Shown: positions 34,950-42,844, counted from the stretch's first letter. The stretch is 64,000 bases of DNA from Actinomadura violacea (GCF_017573465.1 NZ_JAGEPF010000031.1:1-64000); one strand, 5' to 3'. Notes: generated by a model not told the origin, from the sequence alone. Made by a program: numbers and translations.

Positions 34950-35099
34950 TGCGGACGGTTGTTGCAAAGAGCCATGGAGACCGCCGCGGCGGATCTGTCA
35001 TCTTCGCTGGTCACACGAGTCAAAGCGCATCCTGGCTGCCCCCGTGTGCAGGGCGGGGCTGGAGTGAAATGTGCTACTTGGGTGGCGTATCGACCCACT

Positions 35100-35122
35100 A
35101 CCTCCTACGCTACGTAGGAGGT
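35100..35122. promoter_or_regulatory. Near-perfect palindrome upstream of the riboswitch
   Basis: ACCTCCTACG, spacer CTA, CGTAGGAGGT: 10-bp perfect arms. The inner TACG/CGTA and outer CCT/AGG match the arrangement at 32387-32409 (shared CCTCCTAC and GTAGG, same 3-base spacer). It sits at the expected promoter position just before the c-di-AMP riboswitch, so a BlaI-type repressor could block transcription of the wall hydrolase gene. Confidence 0.75.
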
Positions 35123-35124
35123 CA

Positions 35125-35283
35125 CGGTGACGCGTCCCCGCCGGGGGCGGCCGATGGCCGCGCCGAATCCCGCGGACGCCGTCCCGGGAACCGGGGACCC
35201 GATCTTCAGGGGTGAATCCGTCCCGCCGGGACGGTAGGGCGACTCCGGCCCGAACCCGTCAGCTGACCCGGTAGGCGTCACTG
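35125..35283 (+). promoter_or_regulatory. ydaO/yuaA c-di-AMP riboswitch
   Basis: The leader contains the conserved blocks of the actinobacterial ydaO-type riboswitch in order: CCGCGCCGAATCCCGCGGAC, GGGAACCGGGGACCCGATC, AGGGGTGAATCCG, GACGGTAGGGCGAC, CCCGAACCCGTCAGCTGACC then CGGTAGGCG. The 3' block CCCGTCAGCT-x-ACCCGGTAGGCG is the hallmark. In actinomycetes this class precedes genes for cell-wall hydrolases (Rpf, NlpC/P60) and usually turns expression off when c-di-AMP is high. It ends about 14 bases before the start codon, so it may act on translation as well as transcription. Confidence 0.92.
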
Positions 35284-35296
35284 GAGAGGACAACGC

Positions 35297-36340
35297 ATGC
35301 AGCGACGAGCTGCCGATATCACCACGTCAGCCCGCCGCCGGATCATCACGAGCACCGCCTTGACGGCCTCGGTCGTGCTCTCGGTCGGACTTCTGGCGCC
35401 AGCGCCCGCCGAGGCGAAGCCGAAGCCCACCCGCAAGGAGCTGACGGCGCAGCAGAAGAAGCTCGCCGACGAGGCCGAGAAGCTCAGCGAGCAGTACAAC
35501 GGGCTCCGGGAGCGGCTGCGGCAGGCCCAGAAGGCCGCCACGGTCGCCAAGGCCGGTGCCGACCGCCAGCAGAAGACGCTGGCCGAGGCGCGCGACCGGA
35601 TCGCGAAGCTCGCCGCGGACGCCTACAAGAACGGCCCGGTCGACCCGGCGGTCAGTTTCGCCTCGGCCGACGACCCGCAGGCCGTGCTGGACCGGTCAGC
35701 GGCGCTCAACTACTTCGCCGGCCAGGACAACACGCGCATCCTTCAGCTGCTGCAGACCATGCAAGGCGCCGAGCGCGCCCGCAAGGCCGCCGAAGCGCGC
35801 GCGAGCCAGGTCCGCCGGCTGACCGACGAGGCGAAGAAGAAACGCCAGGAGCTCCAGGCCAAGCTCAAGAAGGTCGAACGTCAGCTGGGGACCTACTCCG
35901 GCACGGGCTCGCGCCCGGGCTCCATCCCCAACGTGAGCTCCGGCGGTGCTTCGGCCAAGGCGATGGGAGCGGTACGAGCCGCGCTGAGCCAGCTCGGAGT
36001 TCCCTACTCCTGGGGCGGCGGCACCGCGTCCGGCCCGAGCTACGGCACCGCGCAGGGCGCCAACATCAAGGGCTTCGACTGCTCCGGCCTCACCCTGTAC
36101 GCCTACGCTCAGGTCGGCATCAGCCTCGGCCACTACACCGGCAGCCAGTACAGCGCCGGGACCCATGTGAGCCAGAGCCAGCTCAAGCCCGGTGACCTGG
36201 TCTTCTTCTACAGCGACCTTCATCACATGGGCATGTACATCGGCAACGGCAACATGGTCCACGCCCCGCAGACCGGCGACGTCGTCAAGATCGCCCCGAT
36301 CGCCGGCCGCCCGTTCGCCGGGGGAGTCCGCCTGGCCTGA
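35297..36340 (+). CDS. Secreted NlpC/P60 peptidoglycan hydrolase
   Basis: A 347-residue RipA-like endopeptidase that cuts stem peptides of peptidoglycan. It has an Arg-rich signal peptide (cleavage after APAEA near residue 40) and a long coiled coil (about 45-200, for example KELTAQQKKLADEAEKLSEQ) that probably regulates activity or binds partners. A Ser/Gly linker leads to the NlpC/P60 domain (about 222-347). Catalytic Cys262 is in GFDCSGLTLYAYAQ, His310 in DLHHMGMYIGNG, and the third polar residue is probably His322 in VHAPQTG. ATG 35297 follows GGAGAGGAC. It is controlled by the c-di-AMP riboswitch and possibly by a BlaI-type repressor. Confidence 0.95.
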   Translation: MQRRAADITTSARRRIITSTALTASVVLSVGLLAPAPAEAKPKPTRKELTAQQKKLADEAEKLSEQYNGLRERLRQAQKAATVAKAGADRQQKTLAEARDRIAKLAADAYKNGPVDPAVSFASADDPQAVLDRSAALNYFAGQDNTRILQLLQTMQGAERARKAAEARASQVRRLTDEAKKKRQELQAKLKKVERQLGTYSGTGSRPGSIPNVSSGGASAKAMGAVRAALSQLGVPYSWGGGTASGPSYGTAQGANIKGFDCSGLTLYAYAQVGISLGHYTGSQYSAGTHVSQSQLKPGDLVFFYSDLHHMGMYIGNGNMVHAPQTGDVVKIAPIAGRPFAGGVRLA

Positions 36341-36949
36341 CCGCCTCGCGGATCCCCTGGCCGCCCCAACTCGACCGTCTCATGCACCCTCGCGGACGCA
36401 GTCGACCGCCACCTGGGCTCGATCCGCCACCCCTCAACGTGCGCCGACAATGATGAGACGCTCGCCCGCCCGATCGACATCTGCGACGGAGCCAGCCCCG
36501 CCGCAGCGCCCACCCCCGCTGTGATGGACCGCAGGAACACCACGGCCGCCGCCACCTGGAATCGGCACCTGTCCGCGACCACCTCCTTCACCGCCTGCAC
36601 CGATGTCCTGGCCACCAACACCACCCGCTGGCTCCAGCGCTGCAAGCCCGCCCGCCGCAGCGACAGCTCCATCCCCGCCGCCGGCCTGGGCAAGCTCTTC
36701 ACAGCCAACCCCTGCGCGAACGGGTCTTCTGGTGACTCCCCTAGAAATCCGCCGTCGGCCGCTCCGCAGCCGAACTGCATGCCAGGAACTCGCCATGACC
36801 ACCTCACCGGCGTCGAGCGAACCGCCCGCCCTCGACGACCAGGCGCGGGCCGAGGAGGTCGCCGAGGACACCGGCGACGACGCCCACGACGTCGTCGTCT
36901 CCGTCCCGCCCCAGTCAGTCCACGATCCGGCCTGCTGGATCGCCACCAT
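36341..36949. other. Intergenic, one plausible but unnamed plus-strand frame
   Basis: From about 36521 a frame reads DRRNTTAAATWNRHLSATTS, FTACTDVLATNTTRWLQRCK, which looks like real protein for about 50 residues and then degenerates. I do not know the family. It may be a remnant of a mobile or plasmid gene. No hairpin terminator is obvious after the NlpC/P60 gene. Confidence 0.3.
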
Positions 36950-37213
36950 CTAACCGCGACCGGCCCCCGCTTCGGCTCGACGCGCGCGGATGCGCCTCAC
37001 CAACCCGGTCACGGTCGCCAACGGGGCCGCCACGCAGGCGATATAGAGCAGTATGAGCGGCAGACCCGGACGTGGCCGGAGACCGGTCCCAGGGGCGGGA
37101 TCTGAGTTGAACGCCAGCGATGGCTTCACGTGGCGCCAGCGCGTGATCTCCAGGTACATCAGATACCAAGAACCGATCCATACCGCACCGAGGACCCACT
37201 TCGCGAAGCGCAT
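36950..37213 (-). CDS. Small two-span membrane protein
   Basis: An 87-residue protein with spans at about 6-24 (WVLGAVWIGSWYLMYLEI) and 50-70 (LPLILLYIACVAAPLATVTG) and a basic tail. No family is recognised. It lies immediately after the MFS remnant on the same strand. GAGG lies very close to the ATG, so the ribosome site is doubtful. Confidence 0.5.
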   Translation of the reverse strand: MRFAKWVLGAVWIGSWYLMYLEITRWRHVKPSLAFNSDPAPGTGLRPRPGLPLILLYIACVAAPLATVTGLVRRIRARRAEAGAGRG

Positions 37214-37661
37214 ACCTCAAGACTGCCGCCGCCGAGGAGGCGCCGCCAGACCGCCGGGGGCGGGGCCGAGGTGGTCGCGAGGGCGCCGAGGGTGGCGGCG
37301 ATGGCGGCGGCGAAGGCGGTCCGGTAGCCGAGGTGGGCGGCGATCTGGCCGCCGAGTGGCCCGGCGGCGAGGATGCCGAGGTCCCAGAAGGACGTCATCG
37401 TGCCGACCGCGGCGCCGGGCCGCAGCGCTTTCGTGCGGCCGAGTGTGATCGTGGTGGTGCAGGGGTAGACGAGGCCGAGCCCCGCGCCGGTGACGGCGAC
37501 GCCGGTGAGCGCGGCGGGCGCGGACGCCGCGGTCGTGAGGACGGCCAGTCCCGTCGCCTCGATCAGCAGGACGATCCGGACGACGGCGGCGCCGCCGTAC
37601 CGGTCCACGAGGGGGCTGCCCGCCGAGCGCGCGAGCAGAAACGGCACTTCGCCTCGCCCAG
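37214..37661 (-). pseudogene. MFS transporter, C-terminal half only
   Basis: Minus-strand sequence LLARSAGSPLVDRYGGAAVV, RIVLLIEATGLAVLTTAASA, GVAVTGAGLGLVYPCTTTIT, AAVGTMTSFWDLGILAAGPL, GGQIAAHLGYRTAFAAAIAA is a good C-terminal half of a major facilitator (about five spans, with the RYGG loop). The N-terminal half is missing: upstream of 37661 the frame enters unrelated low-complexity sequence. It is non-functional alone. Confidence 0.7.
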
Positions 37662-37904
37662 CCCGCCGCTCCCCGCTGTAACCAGGGGATCTAGCGCCGC
37701 GCGTGCGCCAAAGAAATCCCCGGGGGGTTCCGTACGCTACGCCTCGTTCTGCGGCCAGACCAAGACCCAGCCCGCCGACGCAACCACCGACGACACCGAG
37801 CGCGCCACCGAACCCGCAGTCGAGGGCCTCGCCCGCAAGCTCCTGGAGAAACTGAACACCCTCGGCGGCCGCCGAGCATGGTTCGACGACCTCGCTGACG
37901 ATAG

Positions 37905-38172
37905 GACGGCGGCGAAGGCTTGGCCGTCGGGTAACGATGATGATGTGCCCGACGTGGTCGTCATGGATATCCGCAGGCCAGTCGTCGACGCCTGGCCGCG
38001 ACCGAGACCATCTGCGCCGCCCCCGACCTCGCCGCCAAACACGTGGTCGGCGCCAACACCATCCGCACCCACACCAACAACGCGCCATGACAAACTCGGC
38101 GCCCGCGACCGCGCCCAACTCGTCGTCATCGCCTGCCAGACCGGTCTCGTCCAACTCGCCCGAAAGGCGTGA
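37905..38172 (+). pseudogene. NarL-type response regulator with receiver and HTH fused by deletion
   Basis: VPDVVVMDIR (phospho-acceptor region) is followed, with a frameshift, by VVDGLAATETICAAPDLAA, then directly KHVVGANTIRTHTNNA, then another shift and HDKLGARDRAQLVVIACQTG LVQLARKA with a stop. Receiver start and LuxR-type HTH end are recognisable, but most of the receiver, the linker and the first HTH helices are gone. The stretch 37690-37900 in front (ARKLLEKLNTLGGRRAWFDD) is protein-like but unassigned. Confidence 0.7.
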
Positions 38173-38310
38173 CCGTGGCCGGTCGCTCACGGCAGAGTGA
38201 GCTGGCCTGCCGCGCTGGTCGTCAGCTGGCGACCGGCGCGCGCCCCACCGACGAGTCCCCCGAAGAGCGAAGGAAGAGTGCCCCTGCTCGATGAGCAGGA
38301 AGAAGGGCCG

Positions 38311-38528
38311 GAGTTCGAATACGCAATGGACGCGGGACCGCTGTGGTCGGGCCGGGACTGAAAGGCCGAGCAGGTCCGCGTCGTGCTGCCCACCGCGGGC
38401 ACGCGGAGTTCCCCACCCGCGCCAGGTTCTCGCTGGAGAGCCACGACCCGCTCACCGTTGACGTCTGCGACGACTTCATGAACCCGCCGTGCAGTCGGCA
38501 ACGCGCGCCCGTGCCGCTCAGGTTCTGA
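38311..38528 (+). pseudogene. Integrative-element hypothetical protein, copy A (broken)
   Basis: Reads EFEYAMDAGPLWSGRD, then TGA at 38359-38361, then KAEQVRVVL, and after a frameshift RFSLESHDPLTVDVCDDFM. It is a damaged copy of the protein encoded at 39561-39749, where the TGA position is TGG (Trp). Such small proteins occur in actinomycete integrative elements, but the function is unknown. Confidence 0.6.
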
Positions 38529-38772
38529 CCGAGGCCGGCTACCGGATCGAGACCCACCCCTACGACGAGGAATTGCCGGCGGTCCGCCCTCCGGCCAGGC
38601 AGGCCCCGCCGCGCCAGCACAAGGAGAGCGGCGGCGGCGCTGCCTGGAGTGCGGGGAGCCGATGACGGGCGCTGGAAGCCGTGGCCTCCCAGGCCCACAA
38701 CTGGCACGGGCGGTGCGCCGACTGCCAAGCCGAACACCTCGCGCAAGCCGCCGACGCCGCGGACCAGGACTG
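38519..38772 (+). pseudogene. Zinc-ribbon protein remnant of an integrative element
   Basis: One frame gives LTEAGYRIETHPYDEELPAV. A second gives RRCLECGEPMTGA. A third gives ALEAVASQAHNWHGRCADCQ AEHLAQAADAADQD with a stop. Joined together these make a small CxxC...HxxxCxxC zinc-ribbon protein with two frameshifts. Such zinc-ribbon proteins accompany replication/transfer genes of pSAM2-like elements. That context is inferred. Confidence 0.5.
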
Positions 38773-39026
38773 ACCGCGGCCCAACACCACTACGCCACCG
38801 ACGCCCGAACGTCGTTGCATCCTCGCTCCAACCAGCTACAACGCGACCTCACGATCCCTTTCCCGCGTGTTCCGGCTGCCTCCACTTCAGGGTGTTGATG
38901 CTGCCGTCGGGGGTGTCGGTTTCAAGCGGGCCCGTCGGTGCCCAGCGCGGGCCTTCGGAAGGTGGCCTCATTCACGGTTCGACGAGCTGCTGTCCTCGCG
39001 CGGGAGGCCGCTGCCCACGAAAGGGT

Positions 39027-39053
39027 AAGAGCGCGGCCGAGGGCCGCGCTCTT
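39027..39053. terminator. Strong hairpin terminator
   Basis: AAGAGCGCGGCC and GGCCGCGCTCTT form a perfect 12-bp stem with loop GAG, followed by TTGTTG on the plus strand. It lies 24 bases beyond the end of the leftward gene at 39077-39481 and can also stop rightward transcription from the remnant region. Confidence 0.85.
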
Positions 39054-39076
39054 TGTTGGGGGCCGTCCAGTGAGGG

Positions 39077-39481
39077 CTAGCTGAGCTGGTCGGCCAGGTC
39101 GGTCAGCGCCAGCAGGGTGTTCACCCTGCGGGCGGCGCCCTGGGGGGAGGGGTCGTTCTGCTCGGCGTTCCCCCATGTGGTGGTGCTCTTCCACAGGCCG
39201 TCGAACAGCCTGAGAAGCCCCGACAGGTTCCGGTAGTCGAGTTCGGCGAGCTTGGTGTCGCCGTCCGACCGCACCGCACGCACGAGGCCGCCGACCTCGT
39301 CGACGATCTCCGCGAGCGGCCCGGCCAGCTGGACGACCAGGTTCACCATGCGCCGGCGCAGATCGGCCACGAACTCAGCGTCGTAGTTCGGGTCGGGGTC
39401 GGTCAGGAAGTACCTGACCTCTCCCAGCTCGCGGACGAGAGCGTCGAGATCGAGCATGTCGGGCGGGTTGGGTGTTTGCAT
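39077..39481 (-). CDS. Helical hypothetical protein
   Basis: A 134-residue acidic, helix-rich cytoplasmic protein (PPDMLDLDALVRELGEVRYF, FVADLRRRMVNLVVQLAGPL AEIVDEVGGLV, NLSGLLRLFDGLWKS). No known domain. It is well formed and closed by a strong terminator. No ribosome site is visible before ATG 39481, so a leaderless transcript is possible. It sits among remnants of an integrative element and may be a cargo gene. Confidence 0.6.
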   Translation of the reverse strand: MQTPNPPDMLDLDALVRELGEVRYFLTDPDPNYDAEFVADLRRRMVNLVVQLAGPLAEIVDEVGGLVRAVRSDGDTKLAELDYRNLSGLLRLFDGLWKSTTTWGNAEQNDPSPQGAARRVNTLLALTDLADQLS

Positions 39482-39560
39482 GATTTGTTGGGTGCTGTTG
39501 ACCTCAGCACCTCTACCTCCGCACGTAACCGTCCCGAACACTTCCGCGTTATCAACCAAG

Positions 39561-39749
39561 GGGACGGAGTTCGGGTACGCGGTGAACGCGCGTCCGTTGT
39601 GGTCTGCACGGGACTGGGAGGCCGGGCAGGTCCGCGTCGTGCTCCGCGCCGGGTTCTCGGTGGAAAGCCACGACCCGCTCACGGTGGGCATCTGCGACGA
39701 CTTCACCGACCTCGCCCGGCAACCGGCAGGCCGCCACGAGACCCGATGA
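39561..39749 (+). pseudogene. Integrative-element hypothetical protein, copy B (no start)
   Basis: GTEFGYAVNARPLWSARDWE, AGQVRVVLRAGFSVESHDPL TVGICDDFTDLARQ with a stop at 39747-39749. Better preserved than copy A at 38311 (the same blocks with substitutions), but there is no credible start codon with ribosome site and the first residues differ from copy A. It may be truncated at its 5' end by the leftward gene next to it. Confidence 0.5.
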
Positions 39750-40136
39750 CGTCCAAGATGATGACCAGGACGCGGTCGTCGACGTAGCCGCAGCGGACAC
39801 CGACGACGAGGGCCACGGGACGGGGAGCCACCTGATCGACCACCACCTGCGGACTCGGGCGCGGGCGGTCGCCGCGCTGGTGCGGCGGCACCGCGAGCGC
39901 ACCTCGCACACCGACATGCCAGTCGACGGGCTGCCGGACGGGTGGCGCCTCACCCAGACCCTCGCCGAGTACGAGGACGGGCAATGGACGCTGCACCCCC
40001 ACGGTGAGACATCAGCTGCGGCTCCTACGGCGGCCGCCCCGAGCGGCGCGCCATCACCGGCGACCCCGGCCGCACCACCGCCCACCGCACCACAGTCCTC
40101 CCGGACGCAGACTTGTTACTCGAGGTGCCGGTAAGA
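39750..40136 (+). pseudogene. Integrative-element protein remnant
   Basis: A frame without a good start reads AAADTDDEGHGTGSHLIDHH, LRTRARAVAALVRRHRERTS, DGWRLTQTLAEYEDGQWTLH PHG and then drifts into Ala/Pro-rich sequence. The middle 60 residues look like real protein from the same lost element as the neighbouring fragments. The function is unknown. Confidence 0.4.
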
Positions 40137-40546
40137 ACTCTGTCACCCGGCGCAAACGGCGGGATCACGTCCGCCGGCGGGCCGCGGGATCGCTCGCGGG
40201 ACAGTCATCACCCGGGGCCTGGCTCGGATTAATTCATTGGCGCCCACCGCAGAGCGGTTGTTACTCTGCCGGAGTTCTTTCGGTCTGCTCCGGGCTGTCT
40301 GCCCTAGAAAAGAGATTTTTGTGACCCGGCCCGCGCTGAGCGCGCCTCGCTGCACCGCGTAACGTCTGTCCGTCGTTACCGTCCCCGCTGGACGGTGACC
40401 GGACGTGAGTCTCCGGTGCCCTGACTCAGCCTTCACACTCCGCGCCTATGGGCATGCCCGGGCGCACGAGGCTGGTCGCTTTTCCATCGAGGCCGCTCGG
40501 CCTGCTCTTGCTGTCATCAAAGACCTCTCAGCAAGGAGCACCCCGG
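40137..40546. other. Long leader region before the RNHCP genes
   Basis: 410 bases without a gene. It contains an AT-rich patch (GATTAATTCATT near 40228) that may be promoter DNA and a small hairpin GCAGAG-GTTGTTA-type loop-CTCTGC near 40251-40271. The RNHCP frame stays open upstream to 40448, but the ribosome site fixes the start at 40547. A regulatory leader RNA is possible. Confidence 0.4.
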
Positions 40547-40930
40547 GTGTCCACCCGCAACAAGCCTTCATTGAGCACCCCGCACAACACCCTCAAGGTC
40601 GACACCTTCACGTGCGCGTGGTGCGGTCTGACGGTGTCCACCTTGGCCACTGACGGCACACGGCGCAATCACTGTCCGGCGTGCCTGCGCTCCCAGCACC
40701 TTCTCGACCACGTCGAGGGCGGTCCCAACGACTGCCACGGCCAGATGACACCGATCTCCATCGCCGTGCTGCGCACCGGCGACTGGATGGTCATCCACCG
40801 CTGCGTGCGCTGCGACGAGCTGACCTCCAACCCCGTCTGCGCGGACGACAATCAGCTCATCTTGATGCGCATGGCCGTGCGGCCGCTGGCGCAACCACCG
40901 TTCCCGCTCGAAGCGTTCGGCGACCTGTGA
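40547..40930 (+). CDS. RNHCP-domain zinc protein 1
   Basis: A 127-residue protein of the RNHCP family: TFTCAWCGLTVSTL, GTRRNHCPACLRSQHLLDHV, DCHGQMTPISIAVLRTGDWM, VIHRCVRCDELTSNPVCADD N. Three CxxC pairs (CAWC, CPAC, CVRC) and conserved His residues form a compact zinc-binding unit. RNHCP proteins are small cytoplasmic actinobacterial proteins, often near ribosomal-protein genes, with no defined role. GTG 40547 has AAGGAG 8 bases upstream. It is followed after 28 bases by a second family member. Confidence 0.88.
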   Translation: MSTRNKPSLSTPHNTLKVDTFTCAWCGLTVSTLATDGTRRNHCPACLRSQHLLDHVEGGPNDCHGQMTPISIAVLRTGDWMVIHRCVRCDELTSNPVCADDNQLILMRMAVRPLAQPPFPLEAFGDL

Positions 40931-40958
40931 ACCGCGCTGCGGAAGGAGGGAACTGCCC

Positions 40959-41384
40959 ATGCCACGACGCAAGAAGCCCGGCGGACGGCAGCGGGCACGC
41001 AGGCCGCAGCGGCATAAGAACGTCCTGCACGGCCAGGGTGGCCACCGGGGACATGACTTCCGCTGCGTGGGCTGCCGGCTGGAGGTGTCCTTGGACGCAC
41101 CCGGCACCACCCACCGCAATCACTGCCCGAACTGCCTGGCCAGCCGGCACGTCGACCGGCGCATCCCCGGCGACCGGGCCGCCCACTGCCACGGCCGGAT
41201 GGAAGCCCTGAGCATGTCGGTACGGCCTGACGGCGAGTGGGTGATCATCCACCAGTGCCTGTCCTGCGGCGAGCTCAGCGCCAACCGCATCGCCGGCGAC
41301 GACAACGCCCTGGCCCTGGTGCGTCTGGCACTCAAACCGCTGCGGGACACCAGCATCGCCCATCGCACGCTGCTCGCGCTGTGA
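40959..41384 (+). CDS. RNHCP-domain zinc protein 2
   Basis: A 141-residue paralogue of the preceding protein with a basic N-terminal extension (PRRKKPGGRQRARRPQRHKN) that could bind nucleic acid. The core reads FRCVGCRLEVSLDA, HRNHCPNCLASRHVD, HCHGRMEALSMSVRPDGEWV, IIHQCLSCGELSANRIAGDD N. ATG 40959 follows GGAAGGAGGG. The tandem pair in one operon looks like an old duplication, since the two share only the motif-level pattern. The pair could form a heterodimer. Confidence 0.88.
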   Translation: MPRRKKPGGRQRARRPQRHKNVLHGQGGHRGHDFRCVGCRLEVSLDAPGTTHRNHCPNCLASRHVDRRIPGDRAAHCHGRMEALSMSVRPDGEWVIIHQCLSCGELSANRIAGDDNALALVRLALKPLRDTSIAHRTLLAL

Positions 41385-41854
41385 CCTGTGCCTTCGGTGC
41401 CGTGCGACAGGACGCCGACGCCTGCACGCGGTGTAGATCTCCGGGGCGGGCCGGCCGCCGAGCAGGTCGAGGGGCCCAGGCACCGTTCCCACGGCTGCAC
41501 GATGACCCACCAGTCCGCGCACGAGCGGTGGGCCCGCGCCCTCGGCCGGCACAAGCTGCGTTTGCGTAGCGCCCCGATCGGCCCCGGACCGTCCGCACGG
41601 TCCGGGGCCTTCCGGGGTAGTCGCCGGGGGCGCTCCGAGCCAGCACATAAATCGCGTTATGCGCGGCCGACGGGCTAGCGGGTCCCCTGTTGGCCTGCCC
41701 CCCTGACGGGGGGCGGTGTTTCCGCACTCGCCGCCCGTGGTTTCGTCCGCGTGTAGCGCCAACGTTTGTCGATGAGTTTGAGCAACGCCCCTGATCGTCG
41801 AGTCGTCGTGTTGATGAGTGATCAGTTGTGGCTTCGCCGGTAAGCGCGGCTCGC
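41385..41854. other. Intergenic with terminator and unidentified scar
   Basis: Apart from the hairpin at 41580-41609 I see no gene. Near 41740-41800 on the minus strand one frame reads SGALLKLIDKRWRY, similar to a scar near 25340-25400. Confidence 0.4.
41580..41609. terminator. Strong hairpin after the RNHCP pair
   Basis: GGCCCCGGACCGT and ACGGTCCGGGGCC are a perfect 13-bp stem with a 4-base loop CCGC, 195 bases after the second RNHCP stop. It is the likely end of that operon and can also act on leftward transcription from the WD40 gene. Confidence 0.75.
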
Positions 41855-42844
41855 TCATTCCGTGAGCTCTGAAAGCGCCGGCCATACATCCACGGCCGCG
41901 AAGGCGCCGGGGAAGGAGCACACCAGCCGGCCGTCCGGCGCAAAGGTCATGGTGCTCACCGGTATCCAGCCCGGCCCCGGTTCCGGCCCCATCACTGCGA
42001 GCGGTTGCCCGCCGTGATCCAGGAGGTATACGCGTCCGCCGTAATCGACGGCGATGGTCCCGTCCGCCGGATTCAGCGCCGCCACGCATGTGTGCACCAT
42101 GTCCTTTCCCGGGATCATGTTCACCCTGTTGTGCCGGGGGATCGTCTCCCAGTCGGTCAGGGGACACCGCCCGTCGAGGCCGCCCACGCACAGTTGACCG
42201 TCGGCCGCCAGCACATGACCGCGTATCGAGTCCGCCAAAACGGTTCGGATCCAGACGCCGCTGTCACTCGCGGGCGAACTCAAATCCGGAACCCGGGAGT
42301 CGGGGGTCCGCAGCGTCCGAATCGGCGCGCCTGTCCACAGATCCCAGAGCACGATCGAACGATCCGAGCTCATCGTGACCACATGGCGCTCGTCGTGGGT
42401 CATCGAGATCCACTTGACCTCTTCTGTGCCCGGCAGCGTGAACCTGCAGGATCCGTCGTTCAAATCCCACACTCGCGTACCGTCCGCGGCCGCCGTGACC
42501 ACGACCTGACCCACCGCCGACACCGCCAGGATCGGATGGCTGTGCCCAGGCAACTCCGTGGCCACCGTCCAGCTCGCCACGTCCCAGATCCGGATGCCGT
42601 ACTCGCCGAAGGTATGCATGCTCGTGGCCATCAGCCGACCATCTGGGGTCACCGAAAGCCTGGAGACCCCCACCGAACCCGACTCCACTCCGACCGCGTC
42701 ACCGGTGGACAGCGAGACGCTGAACAATCGGCCATAGGCGTCAACGACCACACATGTGTCCCCGTCAGGCAGAACCGCTCGCACCTCGGGGATGTATGCC
42801 TGCCTGACCCTTATCTTGCGAATCGGTGTCAGAACTTCGATCAA
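41855..42844 (-). CDS. WD40-repeat protein
   Basis: A 329-residue cytoplasmic beta-propeller with recognisable WD units ending GIRIWDVASW, GTRVWDLNDG and SIVLWDLWTG, plus weaker blades (RLMATSMHTFGEYG, LNPADGTIAVDYGGRVYLLD, MTFAPDGRLVCSFPG). There is no kinase, HTH or NACHT domain attached, although actinomycete WD40 proteins often carry one. The only start available is TTG 42844, since a TGA lies four codons upstream in frame, so it may be the surviving propeller of a longer protein. Its partner is unknown. Confidence 0.72.
   Translation of the reverse strand: MIEVLTPIRKIRVRQAYIPEVRAVLPDGDTCVVVDAYGRLFSVSLSTGDAVGVESGSVGVSRLSVTPDGRLMATSMHTFGEYGIRIWDVASWTVATELPGHSHPILAVSAVGQVVVTAAADGTRVWDLNDGSCRFTLPGTEEVKWISMTHDERHVVTMSSDRSIVLWDLWTGAPIRTLRTPDSRVPDLSSPASDSGVWIRTVLADSIRGHVLAADGQLCVGGLDGRCPLTDWETIPRHNRVNMIPGKDMVHTCVAALNPADGTIAVDYGGRVYLLDHGGQPLAVMGPEPGPGWIPVSTMTFAPDGRLVCSFPGAFAAVDVWPALSELTE

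Noticed and set aside
39027..39053. Attachment site for an integrative element at the strong hairpin
   Set aside because: No matching direct repeat was seen nearby and the perfect stem beside a gene end is better explained as a terminator.
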